A stretch of 64,000 nucleotides of DNA, taken from NCBI GenBank assembly GCA_963817885.1, contig CAWFQE010000002.1, positions 930,001 to 994,000 of the forward strand, read 5' to 3'. The notes beneath the pieces were generated by a model that saw only the letters and a program-made list of their open reading frames with translations, ran no database searches and was not told where the DNA came from. The position numbers and the translations under genes are program-made. Positions 9,177 through 19,140 of this stretch are shown piece by piece. The first letter of the stretch is position 1; every line of letters starts with the position of its first letter. The DNA is from CAVOHU01 sp963817885 (GTDB lineage Bacteria > Acidobacteriota > Vicinamibacteria > Vicinamibacterales > JAKQTR01).

Positions 9177-10477
9177 CAGCAGGCTCCCTCGGTAAGTGAT
9201 CGGAGCGTCGTGCGCGACAGGTCGACCGCCGAGGCGTCTTGCGTACCGGGACCACTGCCGGCGTAGAGGCTCTGCCAGAATCGAGACGTAACCAGTTGGC
9301 GGGGACCGACGCGCACGGCGGCGTCCGGGATCGACAGGTTCTTGTACCAAAGGAGGTCGAACCACTCGTTGTCGACCACCATGAACAGATCGCGGTAGAA
9401 CCGCCAGCTGGCCTCGAGCGTGGCTTCGATCGGGCGGCCGAGGGATCGGCAGAACTGGACGCCGAGATAGCACTCCGCGGGAATGCCGTCGAGGTTGACC
9501 GCGGCGAGAGGCTGATCGATGCGCTCAGGCGACAACAGCCGGCCCTCGCGTGGATCGAGCGGCGCCGACCAGTACCGCGCGATGTCCGCCGCATCGCCGA
9601 GCATCACCAGGTCCGATGGGTGATACAGGAGAAACTTGCGCGTGAAGCTGGACGGGACGATCAGGCGGTTCCTCGAGCCGGCAGCGTGCGGAGCGGTCCC
9701 GTCGAGCTGATCGAGGCAGCCTCGCGCGCGATCGAACACGGCATCGGCAAGCACGGCCGTGTCCGTGCGCGTCTTCAGGATCATGCGCGCGCCGCACTCG
9801 GTGGCCCGCCGAACGCCGGCGCGAGTCGAAACGATCTGACAGTTGCGGTTCTGGATGCCGGCTGGAGTCGGCCGAGGGCTCAGGACGATCTCATCGACGA
9901 ATGGGCGCGCCTCGTCGAGCAGCCCCCGGTCGGTGTCATCCCAGGTCGACAGGACCATGAGATCGGCCGGGTGAACCGCCGAGGTCGCCCTCAGAACCGT
10001 GGCCGTGATGCCCGGAACGACCGGACCCTGGACCACGATGGCATCGCCGGTTCGCGGCGCTCGCACCGTTGTCCGCGCGGCGAGCTGCTCGGCCCAGGCC
10101 ATGCGCGCACGGACCGATCCGTCGGCGAACACCGCGCTGGCCGGCAGCGAATCGAACTCCCCGATCGTCGCAATCTGCTCCAGGATCTCCGGCCACGCCG
10201 ACGAGTACACGATCACGAACGTGGATGCGCCACTCTCGCCTGCGAGACGCCCGGGCGGTAGGATCTCCACTCCCCGACGGCGCTGCCCCCATCGCCGCTC
10301 GTCGTTGTCCACGAGGTAATCGAGTTCGATGGGATAGAGCGTGTGGAAGTAGTCGAAGACGCTGCCAGAGCCCCACCCGATGATTCGCGATGATCGCGCG
10401 TAGAGACGCCGGCAGGCCTCATCGAGACCCTTGCGATCGATCGGCGATCCGTTCGGGCGAGCAGGGCAGGCGGTCAT
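9176..10477 (-). CDS. Rossmann module fused to WavE-like glycosyltransferase domain
   Basis: 433 aa. Residues ~25-125 are a Rossmann-like module (RIIGWGSGSVFDYF, then LVDNDERRWG and FVIVYSSAW). From ~150 on, the order of motifs fits WavE/lipopolysaccharide-synthesis proteins: VLSTWDDTD, QNRNCQIVSTRAGVRRA, ILKTRTDTAV, then a late FLLYHPSDLVMLGD segment. WavE proteins act in LPS outer-core or capsule assembly in Gram-negative bacteria. The WavE assignment is from motif memory and should be read as moderately secure. The gene is coupled to the 8508 gene by TGATG. Confidence 0.6.
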   Translation of the reverse strand: MTACPARPNGSPIDRKGLDEACRRLYARSSRIIGWGSGSVFDYFHTLYPIELDYLVDNDERRWGQRRRGVEILPPGRLAGESGASTFVIVYSSAWPEILEQIATIGEFDSLPASAVFADGSVRARMAWAEQLAARTTVRAPRTGDAIVVQGPVVPGITATVLRATSAVHPADLMVLSTWDDTDRGLLDEARPFVDEIVLSPRPTPAGIQNRNCQIVSTRAGVRRATECGARMILKTRTDTAVLADAVFDRARGCLDQLDGTAPHAAGSRNRLIVPSSFTRKFLLYHPSDLVMLGDAADIARYWSAPLDPREGRLLSPERIDQPLAAVNLDGIPAECYLGVQFCRSLGRPIEATLEASWRFYRDLFMVVDNEWFDLLWYKNLSIPDAAVRVGPRQLVTSRFWQSLYAGSGPGTQDASAVDLSRTTLRSLTEGAC

Positions 10478-10483
10478 GGGGCG

Positions 10484-11233
10484 TCAGGCCACCGCACGCA
10501 GCGAGACCGGGTCCGACAGAAACCGGTCGAGGTCGGACGGGATGCCCAGACCGTGCATGCCTGCGGCCTCCCGTCCCACGTTGTAGATGGCGATCCGCGC
10601 GCCCCGGGCGATCAGCTCGTTGTAGACCGGCGCCACGTAGAACTCGTTGTTGACCCGGAGGTTCATGGCAATCATGTGGTCGGCCGCCCGGACGAAATCC
10701 CGGCCGCGGTTGAAGTTGTAGATCCCCACCGTGGCTTCGTCCGAGATGACGGTCTTCTCGACCACCCGCGTGACCATGTTCCTGCAGTCCAGGCCGACGA
10801 AGGACCATTTCGGGTCGCTGGCTTTCATCGTCATGATCAGACCGTCCGCCCGCTGCCGCGTCATCTCGCCCAGGTAGTCGTCGATCGAAATGTCGACCCA
10901 CTGATCGCTGTTGGCCAGCATCAGCCCGTCGTCGTTGTCGATCAGATCGCGGGCCAGCAGCACCGTGCACGCCGCTCCGTCGGTGACGTGATCGACCGGC
11001 ACGATCGAGCAACCCGGCGCGACCTGCTCGAGCGCCTCGCGCATGCCCGCATGCTCCAGGTGCTCGCGCAGCGCAACGAATATGAACCGGTGCGGCCGGG
11101 CGGGCCGGACGTTGCGGACGACCACGTCGATCATCGGGTGGCCGTGGACGGGGATCAGCGGCTTCGGGAGGCTGTAGCCGGCCGTGGCAAACCGGCTTCC
11201 GCGGCCGGCGATGGGAAGGACGATGTTCAGCAT
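10484..11233 (-). CDS. Sugar-phosphate-type nucleotidyltransferase, copy 2
   Basis: 249 aa from the ATG at 11233; the frame is open further upstream but overlaps the previous gene. The N-terminal LPIAGRGSRFATAGYSLPKPLIPV is the NTP-binding and catalytic signature of sugar-1-phosphate nucleotidyltransferases (G-x-G-x-R and the PKPL lysine). ANSDQW near 130 is the metal-binding aspartate site. It is paralogous along its whole length to the gene immediately upstream. Expected reaction: NTP plus sugar or polyol phosphate to NDP-product plus pyrophosphate. The ten-base gap to the upstream gene implies one transcript. Substrate unknown. Confidence 0.8.
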   Translation of the reverse strand: MLNIVLPIAGRGSRFATAGYSLPKPLIPVHGHPMIDVVVRNVRPARPHRFIFVALREHLEHAGMREALEQVAPGCSIVPVDHVTDGAACTVLLARDLIDNDDGLMLANSDQWVDISIDDYLGEMTRQRADGLIMTMKASDPKWSFVGLDCRNMVTRVVEKTVISDEATVGIYNFNRGRDFVRAADHMIAMNLRVNNEFYVAPVYNELIARGARIAIYNVGREAAGMHGLGIPSDLDRFLSDPVSLRAVA

Positions 11234-11243
11234 GGCGGTGAAG

Positions 11244-11978
11244 TCAGACGGCCACGGCGAACGAGGCCGCCTCGAAACGCTGGACCTCTTCCGGGGTGCC
11301 GAGGCCGTGCATCTGGCCGGCCTCGATCGGGAACATCCCGATGCGTTTGCCCGACAGGATGAGTTCGTTGTAGACGGGGGCGACATAGAACTCGCCCGAG
11401 AGCGACGCGTTCTTCAGCAGCATGCGCTCGGCCCCGCGGACGAACTCGCTGCCGCGCCGGAAGTAGTACAGCCCGGCGGTCGCGTTCCTGCTGATCGGCT
11501 GCTTCTCGGCCACCGCGACCACCTGGCCGCCGTCCTCGCGGACGTAGGACCATCGCGGGTGCGTGTTGGGAAAGGTCATGATGTGGCCATCCCAAAGCCC
11601 GGTACGCGCCGCGCCGATGAAGGCGTCGATCGAAACGTCGACGACCTGGTCGGCGTTGGCGATCAGCAGCTCGTCCTCGTGCTGCAGATGCTCCAGCCCC
11701 AGCAGCACGCTGCACAGCGCGCCGGCGGTTGGCTTTCCCATCGTCACGATGTGGCAATCAGGCGCGATCAGTCGCAGCACGTCGCCGAGCGCGTATTGCT
11801 GCACGTGCTCCCGCCGGCAGACGAAGACGAACTGGTGCGGTTCGCGCGGCGTGAGGTTCCGCACGACGAGCTCGATGAGCGGCTGCCCGGCGATCTCGAT
11901 GAGCGGCTTGGGAAACGTGTAGCCCCGCTCCACGAACTGGCGGCCTTCCCCGCCCATCGGCACGACGATGTGAATCAC
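11244..11978 (-). CDS. Sugar-phosphate-type nucleotidyltransferase, copy 1
   Basis: 244 aa from a GTG that overlaps the upstream HAD stop (GTGA). VVPMGGEGRQFVERGYTFPKPLI carries the NTP-binding loop and the PKPL lysine; ANADQVV is the metal-binding site. The loop is GGEGRQF rather than the paralogue's GRGSRF, which hints at a different base or substrate preference. Together with the HAD phosphatase and cupin next to it, this suggests activation of a phosphorylated precursor for the glycan made by the downstream transferases. Confidence 0.8.
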   Translation of the reverse strand: MIHIVVPMGGEGRQFVERGYTFPKPLIEIAGQPLIELVVRNLTPREPHQFVFVCRREHVQQYALGDVLRLIAPDCHIVTMGKPTAGALCSVLLGLEHLQHEDELLIANADQVVDVSIDAFIGAARTGLWDGHIMTFPNTHPRWSYVREDGGQVVAVAEKQPISRNATAGLYYFRRGSEFVRGAERMLLKNASLSGEFYVAPVYNELILSGKRIGMFPIEAGQMHGLGTPEEVQRFEAASFAVAV

Positions 11979-12634
11979 GCCGCCACCTCGATCCCTTCCT
12001 TCGCCGTGTCCCGCTCGACCCGGCCGAGTGCACCGCGCAGCCGGAAGTAGTGGACCTCACCGAAGCCGGTCACCTGGCAGACATGCGCGCCGGAACGGCG
12101 GGCGGCTTCGACGCCGTGCGGGGCGTCCTCGACGATCAGCGTCTCCTCAGGGCCCACGCCCATCCGGTCCATCGCGGCGAGGTAGATCTCGGGGTCGGGC
12201 TTCGGCCGGCTCACGTCCTCGTTGCTGATCAGGAACTCGAAATAGTCATCGAGGCCGGACTGATGAACCATCAGCTGCACGCTGTCGCGAATCGCGTTGG
12301 AGCACACGGCGAGGCGGTAGCCTTCCTGGCGGAGGCGGCTCAGCATGTACTCCTTCTCGAAGACCGGGCGGCATCGCGTCAGCACTTCCTCGCGCGTGTA
12401 GACCTGCTTGAGCCGGTTGAGCATGCCGTGGATGGCAGCGGGCAGCCCCTTCTCCACCGTCAGCATTTCGAGCTTCTTGCGGGTCGGCAGGCCGTTGTAG
12501 CACGACAGGTGTTCGTACCGCGTGATCTCGAACCCGAACAGCCGCAGCGCGCGGTTCAGCGCCTCGTAATGCCACTCGGTGGCGTCGACCAGCACGCCGT
12601 CGAGATCGAAGAGCACGCAGGTAATGCGGTTCAC
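11975..12634 (-). CDS. HAD-superfamily phosphatase (subfamily IA-like)
   Basis: 219 aa, GTG start with AGGGAG seven bases upstream, overlapping the cupin stop (GTGA). All four HAD motifs are visible: LFDLDGVLVDA (motif I, nucleophile Asp), CSNA (motif II), RPKPDPE (motif III lysine) and VEDAPHG (motif IV acidic pair). The helical cap between I and II fits beta-phosphoglucomutase or phosphoglycolate-phosphatase relatives. In this cluster it most likely dephosphorylates, or moves the phosphate of, a sugar intermediate before or after nucleotidyl transfer. Confidence 0.8.
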   Translation of the reverse strand: MNRITCVLFDLDGVLVDATEWHYEALNRALRLFGFEITRYEHLSCYNGLPTRKKLEMLTVEKGLPAAIHGMLNRLKQVYTREEVLTRCRPVFEKEYMLSRLRQEGYRLAVCSNAIRDSVQLMVHQSGLDDYFEFLISNEDVSRPKPDPEIYLAAMDRMGVGPEETLIVEDAPHGVEAARRSGAHVCQVTGFGEVHYFRLRGALGRVERDTAKEGIEVAA

Positions 12635-12999
12635 GATTGCGCTCCCTGGGGAAGATGGCCACCGTCATGGCCGCCGGCGGCGACGGGATACTTGTCTCCG
12701 GCGACACTGGGCAGCTTGACGACAACGGTTGTCGCCGCCGAGAGGGCCCGGAAGTCGGTCGCCTCACCGGGCGCCAGCACAACGATGTCGCCGGCCTGGA
12801 ACTCCCGGCCGTTCATGCGGACCCGGCCGGAGGCCACCAGCGTGATCTCGGTGGCGATGCGGTGAATGTGGGCCGGCTCGGACGCCCCCTCCGCATAGTG
12901 CTTGCAGGCAACCTCGCAGGCAGCGGTCCGATAGCACGACGGGTCGAAATCCCCGACCATCCAGCCGCCTACCATGTCGGTCAACCGACACTGCGTCAT
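12631..12999 (-). CDS. Small cupin-fold protein
   Basis: 122 aa from the ATG at 12999, preceded by GGAG and overlapping the upstream stop (ATGA). The double-stranded beta-helix signature is PAHIHRIATEITLVASGRV (two His and a Glu, metal-type cupin motif 1), followed by FQAGDIVVLAPGEATDF (motif 2). Cupins in sugar clusters can be isomerases, epimerases or ligand sensors. The last ~15 residues are Gly/His-rich (AAGGHDGGHLPQG), perhaps metal-binding. Its exact role is not determinable from sequence alone. Confidence 0.65.
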   Translation of the reverse strand: MTQCRLTDMVGGWMVGDFDPSCYRTAACEVACKHYAEGASEPAHIHRIATEITLVASGRVRMNGREFQAGDIVVLAPGEATDFRALSAATTVVVKLPSVAGDKYPVAAGGHDGGHLPQGAQS

Positions 13000-13688
13000 C
13001 TTTCCGCTCCCTGATTCACCGCCGCCAGCACGGATTCGAGCTCGGACGGATAGTCCGTGCAGATGCCGTCCACTCCCCACGAGCAAAAGCGGATCCAGCG
13101 TTCTCGTGCCGTCTGCAGGGAATGCCCGTGAAGATCGGGCGACACGGCGTAGACCCTTCGCCCGGCCGCCTTGAGCCTGGCGATGTCGCCCTCGGCGCAC
13201 CAGGGTCCGTCGAATTCGTCGAGCCAGACGACCGACGCCACATGGATCTGCAGAGCACGCTCGCCTGGCTCCTGCCGATCACTGACGCGCGCGGCTATCC
13301 GGACCGTGGGGTGCAGCTCTCGATACCTGGCCGCCGTCCGGCCCGCGACCGGCTCGATGAGCTCCATGTCGAAGAGGAAGACCTGCTGGATGATGTCCTG
13401 GGTCACCAGGTAGTCGACGAGGGCGGCTTCATCGCCGATTTCCTTGATGTTCAGGGCGATGGTGGCTGACGGGCGGGCGCGGATCGCCTCGCAGATTCCA
13501 TCGGCGAGGAACCCTTCGGCGCTCTCTCTGGGGTCGTGTGAGATGTAGAACTGCCCGTCTCGAGCCCGCCTGATGTCCGTTTCGAGCCCCCAGCCGCGGC
13601 TGAGGGCGGCCTGGACGGATGGCAGCCGGTTCTCGGAGGCGTGGTCGGGTCCGTCGGTATTTCCGCGGTGCGCAAGAATGGTGATCAC
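12996..13688 (-). CDS. Glycerophosphodiester phosphodiesterase-like protein
   Basis: 230 aa from the GTG at 13688, chosen because CAGGGG lies six bases upstream and the family begins right there (ITILAHRGN). An ATG at 13766 is in frame but adds 26 residues unlike the family. Catalytic signatures are the AHRG histidine-arginine, ENRLPS, LETDIR and the general-acid YISHDP. The TIM-barrel end GICTDYPSEL is also typical. GDPDs cleave glycerophosphodiesters to glycerol-3-phosphate and an alcohol. It is first in the glycan cluster, so the cluster may handle a glycerophosphate-type substituent (inference). Confidence 0.75.
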   Translation of the reverse strand: MITILAHRGNTDGPDHASENRLPSVQAALSRGWGLETDIRRARDGQFYISHDPRESAEGFLADGICEAIRARPSATIALNIKEIGDEAALVDYLVTQDIIQQVFLFDMELIEPVAGRTAARYRELHPTVRIAARVSDRQEPGERALQIHVASVVWLDEFDGPWCAEGDIARLKAAGRRVYAVSPDLHGHSLQTARERWIRFCSWGVDGICTDYPSELESVLAAVNQGAER

Positions 13689-14210
13689 GGCATGCCCCTG
13701 CACCCGGAAACGTCGTGGTGGCTCGACCTCTCCGGTCGGGTCGCTGACCGTCACGCGGAAATGCAAGGGTCAGGCCGGAACAATGCGCGGGAAACGGGGC
13801 AATTCCAGGCAGGGCGCTGCCGGACAGCAGGCTCAGTAGCAGACACACGGCGGCCGACAGGGGTCGCGGAGCGTGTCCCTTGAGCCGAGCCGACGGCGTC
13901 AGTCTGCAGAACGCGTCGAAGGGGCCGAGAGCCGCGATGGGTTGGGGACCCATCGCTACAGCCGACAGCACCCCGGAGAGGCGTTCTGCCGCCCTTCGAC
14001 GTAGCTCAGGGCGCCCCGAGCTAGGTCGAGGGGCGGCGAGCGCGAGCGGGACATGCTCCGCGACCCCTGTCGGCCGCCGAGAGGCTGGCGGCTGGCGGCC
14101 GTACACACAACGACGCTGACCGCTAACGCGGCTCTGATCTCAGTGAGGGTGTGGAGGGCTCGTGCGGCGAGGCCCCCGGACCACGACCGGTCCGGGAGCT
14201 CGCCTGTGTG
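13689..14210. other. Intergenic region between glycan cluster and ftsH; repeats, no convincing gene
   Basis: About 520 bases with no coding signal that I trust. It holds a long inverted repeat with arms 13848-13880 and 14048-14079, and a REP-like imperfect palindrome between them at about 13990-14033. The promoter of the glycan cluster should lie toward 13700-13850, but I see no clear -35/-10 pair. Confidence 0.5.
13848..14079. repeat. 32-bp inverted repeat enclosing a REP-like palindrome
   Basis: The arms at 13848-13880 and 14048-14079 are reverse complements over about 32 bases with one mismatch (GCGTGTCCC against GCATGTCCC). Between them, about 13990-14033 carries CCCTTCGACGTAGCTCAGGG and its imperfect inverse ending GGTCGAGGGG, a pattern like the REP unit at 20911-21016. 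Possibly a degenerate non-autonomous element. Confidence 0.6.
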
Positions 14211-16120
<1,910 letters not shown>

Positions 16121-16124
<4 letters not shown>

Positions 16125-17596
16125 GCACTATCTCCCAGCTGGCTAAGTTCTAATATTACCACGCGTTGCGTCCGATCCGTGACCCTGGCGTCCTCGGCGA
16201 GCACATGTCCCGCCACCCACAGGATGCAGTCGCGGCTGTCGACGACGAGTGGTACCCTGTCACGATCGGGCCGCGGCACCTTCCGATCGACGAGCACGTC
16301 CTGCAGCTTCTTTCGCCCCCCGAGGCCGAGAGGCCGGAAGGCGTCCCCGGCTTTCCGGGACCGCACGAACAGGCCGTTTTTCGCCGATTCCGCGTCGATT
16401 GCCGCGCGATCCGACCCAAGCTGGAACCCGGCACCGACGGGCTGGGCAGTTGGCGGCTCGACCCGGGCGGTAATCTCGCACTTCGCTTCGGGAACTCGGA
16501 GGGAACCGGGGACGGGCAGCGCATACCGCCACGCGTCGATCCGGGGTTCCCTTCGATTCCCGCTACTTGTTAAGACAACGTTTGCGCCGATTCGTTCCAC
16601 ACGAACGCCCGGAAGGTCCGCAGCCGGGGCATTTTCGTCAAATCCCGATGCAATCGAGAGGATCGACTCGACCTGGTCCAGGCCACAGAATCGTGATCCG
16701 GCCATGTCGGCCAGGGCCGTCCGCACGACGCGGAGCGCCAGAGCAGGCGGCAGGGCCAACAGCGCGGCAACCTCGAGCATGACACGCCCGTCCGGGCCGA
16801 CCTTCGCCACCGAGGCCGCTGCCGCGGCGGCCTGATGCGCCATCCACTCCTCGTCCTGGCGCGCGAGCCTGGCGTTCCTGGCCAGGATGTCGACCGCGGC
16901 TGGTGTGAACCGCTGCTCCAGCAGCGGGAGGAGCTCGTGCCTGATCCTGTTTCGCGGGATGGAGACGTCCGCGTTCGAGGCGTCTTCCCTGAACGCGAGG
17001 CCCCGGTCCTGGAGCCAGGTGCGCAGGTCGCGGCGCGTGATATCGAGCAACGGCCGGATGAACGGGTCGCGTCGCGGCGACATCCCCGCCAGGCCGGCCG
17101 ATCCTGCCCCGCGGAGCAGCCGGAGCAGATACGTTTCAGCCTGGTCGTTCCTGGTGTGGCCAAGGGCGATGCGATCTGCCTGCAACCTGCCCGCGGCCTC
17201 GCGCAGGAACCTGTGCCTCGCGTGGTGCGCCGCGACCTCGACCGAGACCTTGTCCTCTTCCGCGATGGAGGCAACCTCGACGCGGGCCGACTCGAACGGC
17301 ACGCCCAGATCGGCCGCCAGCTGGCGGCAGAACGTCTCGTCCGCGTCGCTTTCGGCGCCGCGCAGCAGGTGGTTCAGGTGCGCGATGCCGGCCACGGCAA
17401 ACGGCATCGAGCCGGGCGGCCTGGCGGACGGATCAGCTGCGGCCTCGATGGGGCCCGCGCCGGCCATCGCGTGCAGCAGATGGACGAGCGCCACCGAGTC
17501 GGAGCCGCCCGACACGGCCACGACCACCCGCGCACCCGGCGCGAGCAAGACGTGATTCCGGACAGCGTGCCACACGCGTTCGTAGAGGGACGACAT
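16121..17596 (-). CDS. tilS: tRNA(Ile)-lysidine synthase TilS
   Basis: 491 aa from the ATG at 17596. The PP-loop ATP-binding motif SGGSDS is at 29-34, and the C-terminal domain carries the family-typical KLQDVLVDRKVPR region. The enzyme ligates lysine to C34 of the CAU-anticodon tRNA-Ile so that it reads AUA. No Shine-Dalgarno sequence is obvious before this ATG, but the upstream extension reads like non-coding sequence and overlaps the repeat element. A CAT-anticodon tRNA gene lies 230 bases upstream on the same strand. Confidence 0.93.
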
Positions 17597-17657
17597 GGGG
17601 TGGCGGCAGGGTGGCATCAAAGCTGGACTGGGCCGCACGCCGCCACGCACAGCCCGC

Positions 17658-17817
17658 GCACCCCGTGGTGCAAGTCCATCTGCATTCGACCGGCGCTGCA
17701 TCCCGCCTCGCCGCGTTGCTCAACGCTCAAATATTCCCGATATTTTCGCGTTTCGCGCCTTGCGATCCGGGCGCATCGCCGGTCTCGGTGCGACGATGCA
17801 CTTGCACCACGGGGTGC
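17658..17817. repeat. Near-palindromic dispersed element, copy A
   Basis: 160 bases bounded by perfect 17-bp inverted ends (GCACCCCGTGGTGCAAG at 17658-17674 and its inverse at 17801-17817). Inside, further paired segments occur (GACCGGCG with CGCCGGTC) and an AT-rich centre near AAATATTCCCGATATTTT, so most of the element can fold back on itself. It lies between tilS and a tRNA gene, nine bases from the tRNA 3' end. A second copy is at 52586-52750, about 93% identical in the interior. Confidence 0.8.
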
Positions 17818-17826
17818 GCATCGAAT

Positions 17827-17903
17827 TGGTGCCGGTGAGAGGACTTGAACCTCTGACATCGCGGATATGAGCCGCGTGCTCTAACCAACTGAGCTACACC
17901 GGC
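17827..17903 (-). tRNA. tRNA with CAT anticodon (elongator Met, or Ile2)
   Basis: 77 bases including an encoded CCA. On the minus strand the acceptor GCCGGTG pairs with CACCGGC, the D arm is GCTCAGTTGGTTAGAGC, the anticodon arm is CGCGG-CTCATAT-CCGCG, the variable loop is five bases, and the T arm is AGAGG-TTCAAGT-CCTCT. The anticodon stem lacks the GGG/CCC of initiator tRNAs and 1:72 is a G-C pair, so it is not tRNA-fMet. Elongator Met is most likely; tRNA-Ile(CAU), the substrate of the nearby TilS, cannot be ruled out by eye. Confidence 0.95.
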
Positions 17904-17924
17904 CTAACCTTGCGAGTTTACCAC

Positions 17925-18000
17925 ACGGGCGTGGGGCTTACGACGTGGGGCTTAAGGCTTGCGGCCTGAGGCTTGAGGCAGACCCACGAGCGCTTGGGAC
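17925..18000. repeat. Degenerate GGCTTRA-type heptamer tract
   Basis: Short runs such as GGGGCTTAAGGCTTGCGGCC and TGAGGCTTGAGGC recur with a period near seven. The rest of the 17904-18166 gap shows no coding signal. The same kind of tract appears at 31262-31372 and 51672-51726 on the opposite strand orientation (CCTCAAG, CCTCAGG). Confidence 0.45.
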
Positions 18001-18166
18001 TGGCGGCGGGAGGCTGTCGGCTTCCAGTTAACAGCTTTCGACGTCCGGCCTCGGGCGCGGTACGTCGTATCCGTGGGCCGAGGCGCAGGCCGCGCGTCCG
18101 CCTCCGAATCGGGTCTGTCGCTCGCGACTGGCCTCAAGCGCCAAGTCCTACGCTCCAAGCCGTCGC

Positions 18167-19114
18167 TTACTCCGCCTCGATGAGCGCTGCCGCAAGCAGC
18201 GGGATCAGGATCTCGTGGTGGCCGACCAGGTTGTAGCCGCGGCCGCCGGTGCCGGCCGTGGGGCGCGTCACCACGTTGGTTTGCGGCCGGTACAGCCTCA
18301 TGAAGTCGATGTTCACCGTCGTCAATCCCGCGAGCGAGATGCCGCGGTTGCGCGCGAGCGCGACCGCCTTGAGAAATACCTCGGGCAGGACGACGGCCGA
18401 GCCGCAGTTGAGATAGACGCCGTGGTCGAGCCGCGCGACGTTCGACACGAAGTAGCGGAAGTCGCGCAGGCTGCCTTCGCCAAGCGCGCTGCCCGACGCC
18501 TCGGGGTGCATATGGATGATGTCGGTGCCGAGCGCCACGTGCGCGGTGAGCGGAATGCCGAGCCGCGCCGCGGTTGCCGCCACGCTCACGGCCGCGTGCG
18601 GCGCGCGCGAGTCGAGCAGGTAGCGCCCCACGGCCTGGCCGATGCCGAGCCCGGCGGCCACGCCGGAGTTGATCGCACGATTGAGCAGCGTGCCCGTCTC
18701 CTCCGCCATTCCGAAACGCCCGGGCCCAAGGGCCGCGTCGACGTCTTCGGAGGTCGATCCGGCCAGCGCGATTTCGAAGTCGTGGATGATGCCGGCGCCG
18801 TTGGTGGCGAAGGCGGACACGAATCCGCGTTCCGCCAGGTCGACCAGGATCGGTGAGAGGCCGGTCTTGAGGACATGCGCGCCGAAGCCCCAGATGATGC
18901 CGCCGCCCGAGGTCCTGGCGCCGGTGATCGCGCGGACGACCGAACGGAATTCGGCCGCGCCCAGCATGTTGGGCAGCGCGTCGACAAAGCTATTGAGCGA
19001 GCCTCCCTTGCCGTGGGGGCGTGCGAAGTCGGCGATGGCGGCCTTGCTCGACCGGGAGGCCAGCGGATACGTCCGGACGCCAGAGAGATCGAACTCGTCG
19101 TAGGGAAATGGCAC
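18167..19114 (-). CDS. Deoxyhypusine-synthase-like conserved protein
   Basis: 315 aa from the GTG at 19114, chosen because GGGGAG lies about six bases upstream and conserved-looking sequence begins there. The frame stays open upstream, but only as the antisense-like shadow of the next gene. GGIIWGFGAHVLKTGLSPIL followed by a FATNGAGIIHDFE segment parallels the NAD-binding fold and TTAGG-EED segment of deoxyhypusine synthases. The active-site lysine of true DHS is not identifiable by eye, and bacteria generally lack eIF5A. It may be a polyamine-related or unknown NAD-dependent enzyme. It follows the receiver-DUF3052 gene by 26 bases, so the pair is probably co-transcribed. Confidence 0.65.
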   Translation of the reverse strand: MPFPYDEFDLSGVRTYPLASRSSKAAIADFARPHGKGGSLNSFVDALPNMLGAAEFRSVVRAITGARTSGGGIIWGFGAHVLKTGLSPILVDLAERGFVSAFATNGAGIIHDFEIALAGSTSEDVDAALGPGRFGMAEETGTLLNRAINSGVAAGLGIGQAVGRYLLDSRAPHAAVSVAATAARLGIPLTAHVALGTDIIHMHPEASGSALGEGSLRDFRYFVSNVARLDHGVYLNCGSAVVLPEVFLKAVALARNRGISLAGLTTVNIDFMRLYRPQTNVVTRPTAGTGGRGYNLVGHHEILIPLLAAALIEAE

Positions 19115-19140
19115 GAACCGCTCCCCGCGCTGGCGCCTGG

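Noticed and set aside
17827..17903. Initiator tRNA-fMet
   Set aside because: The acceptor starts with a G-C pair and the anticodon stem lacks the three G-C pairs of initiators.
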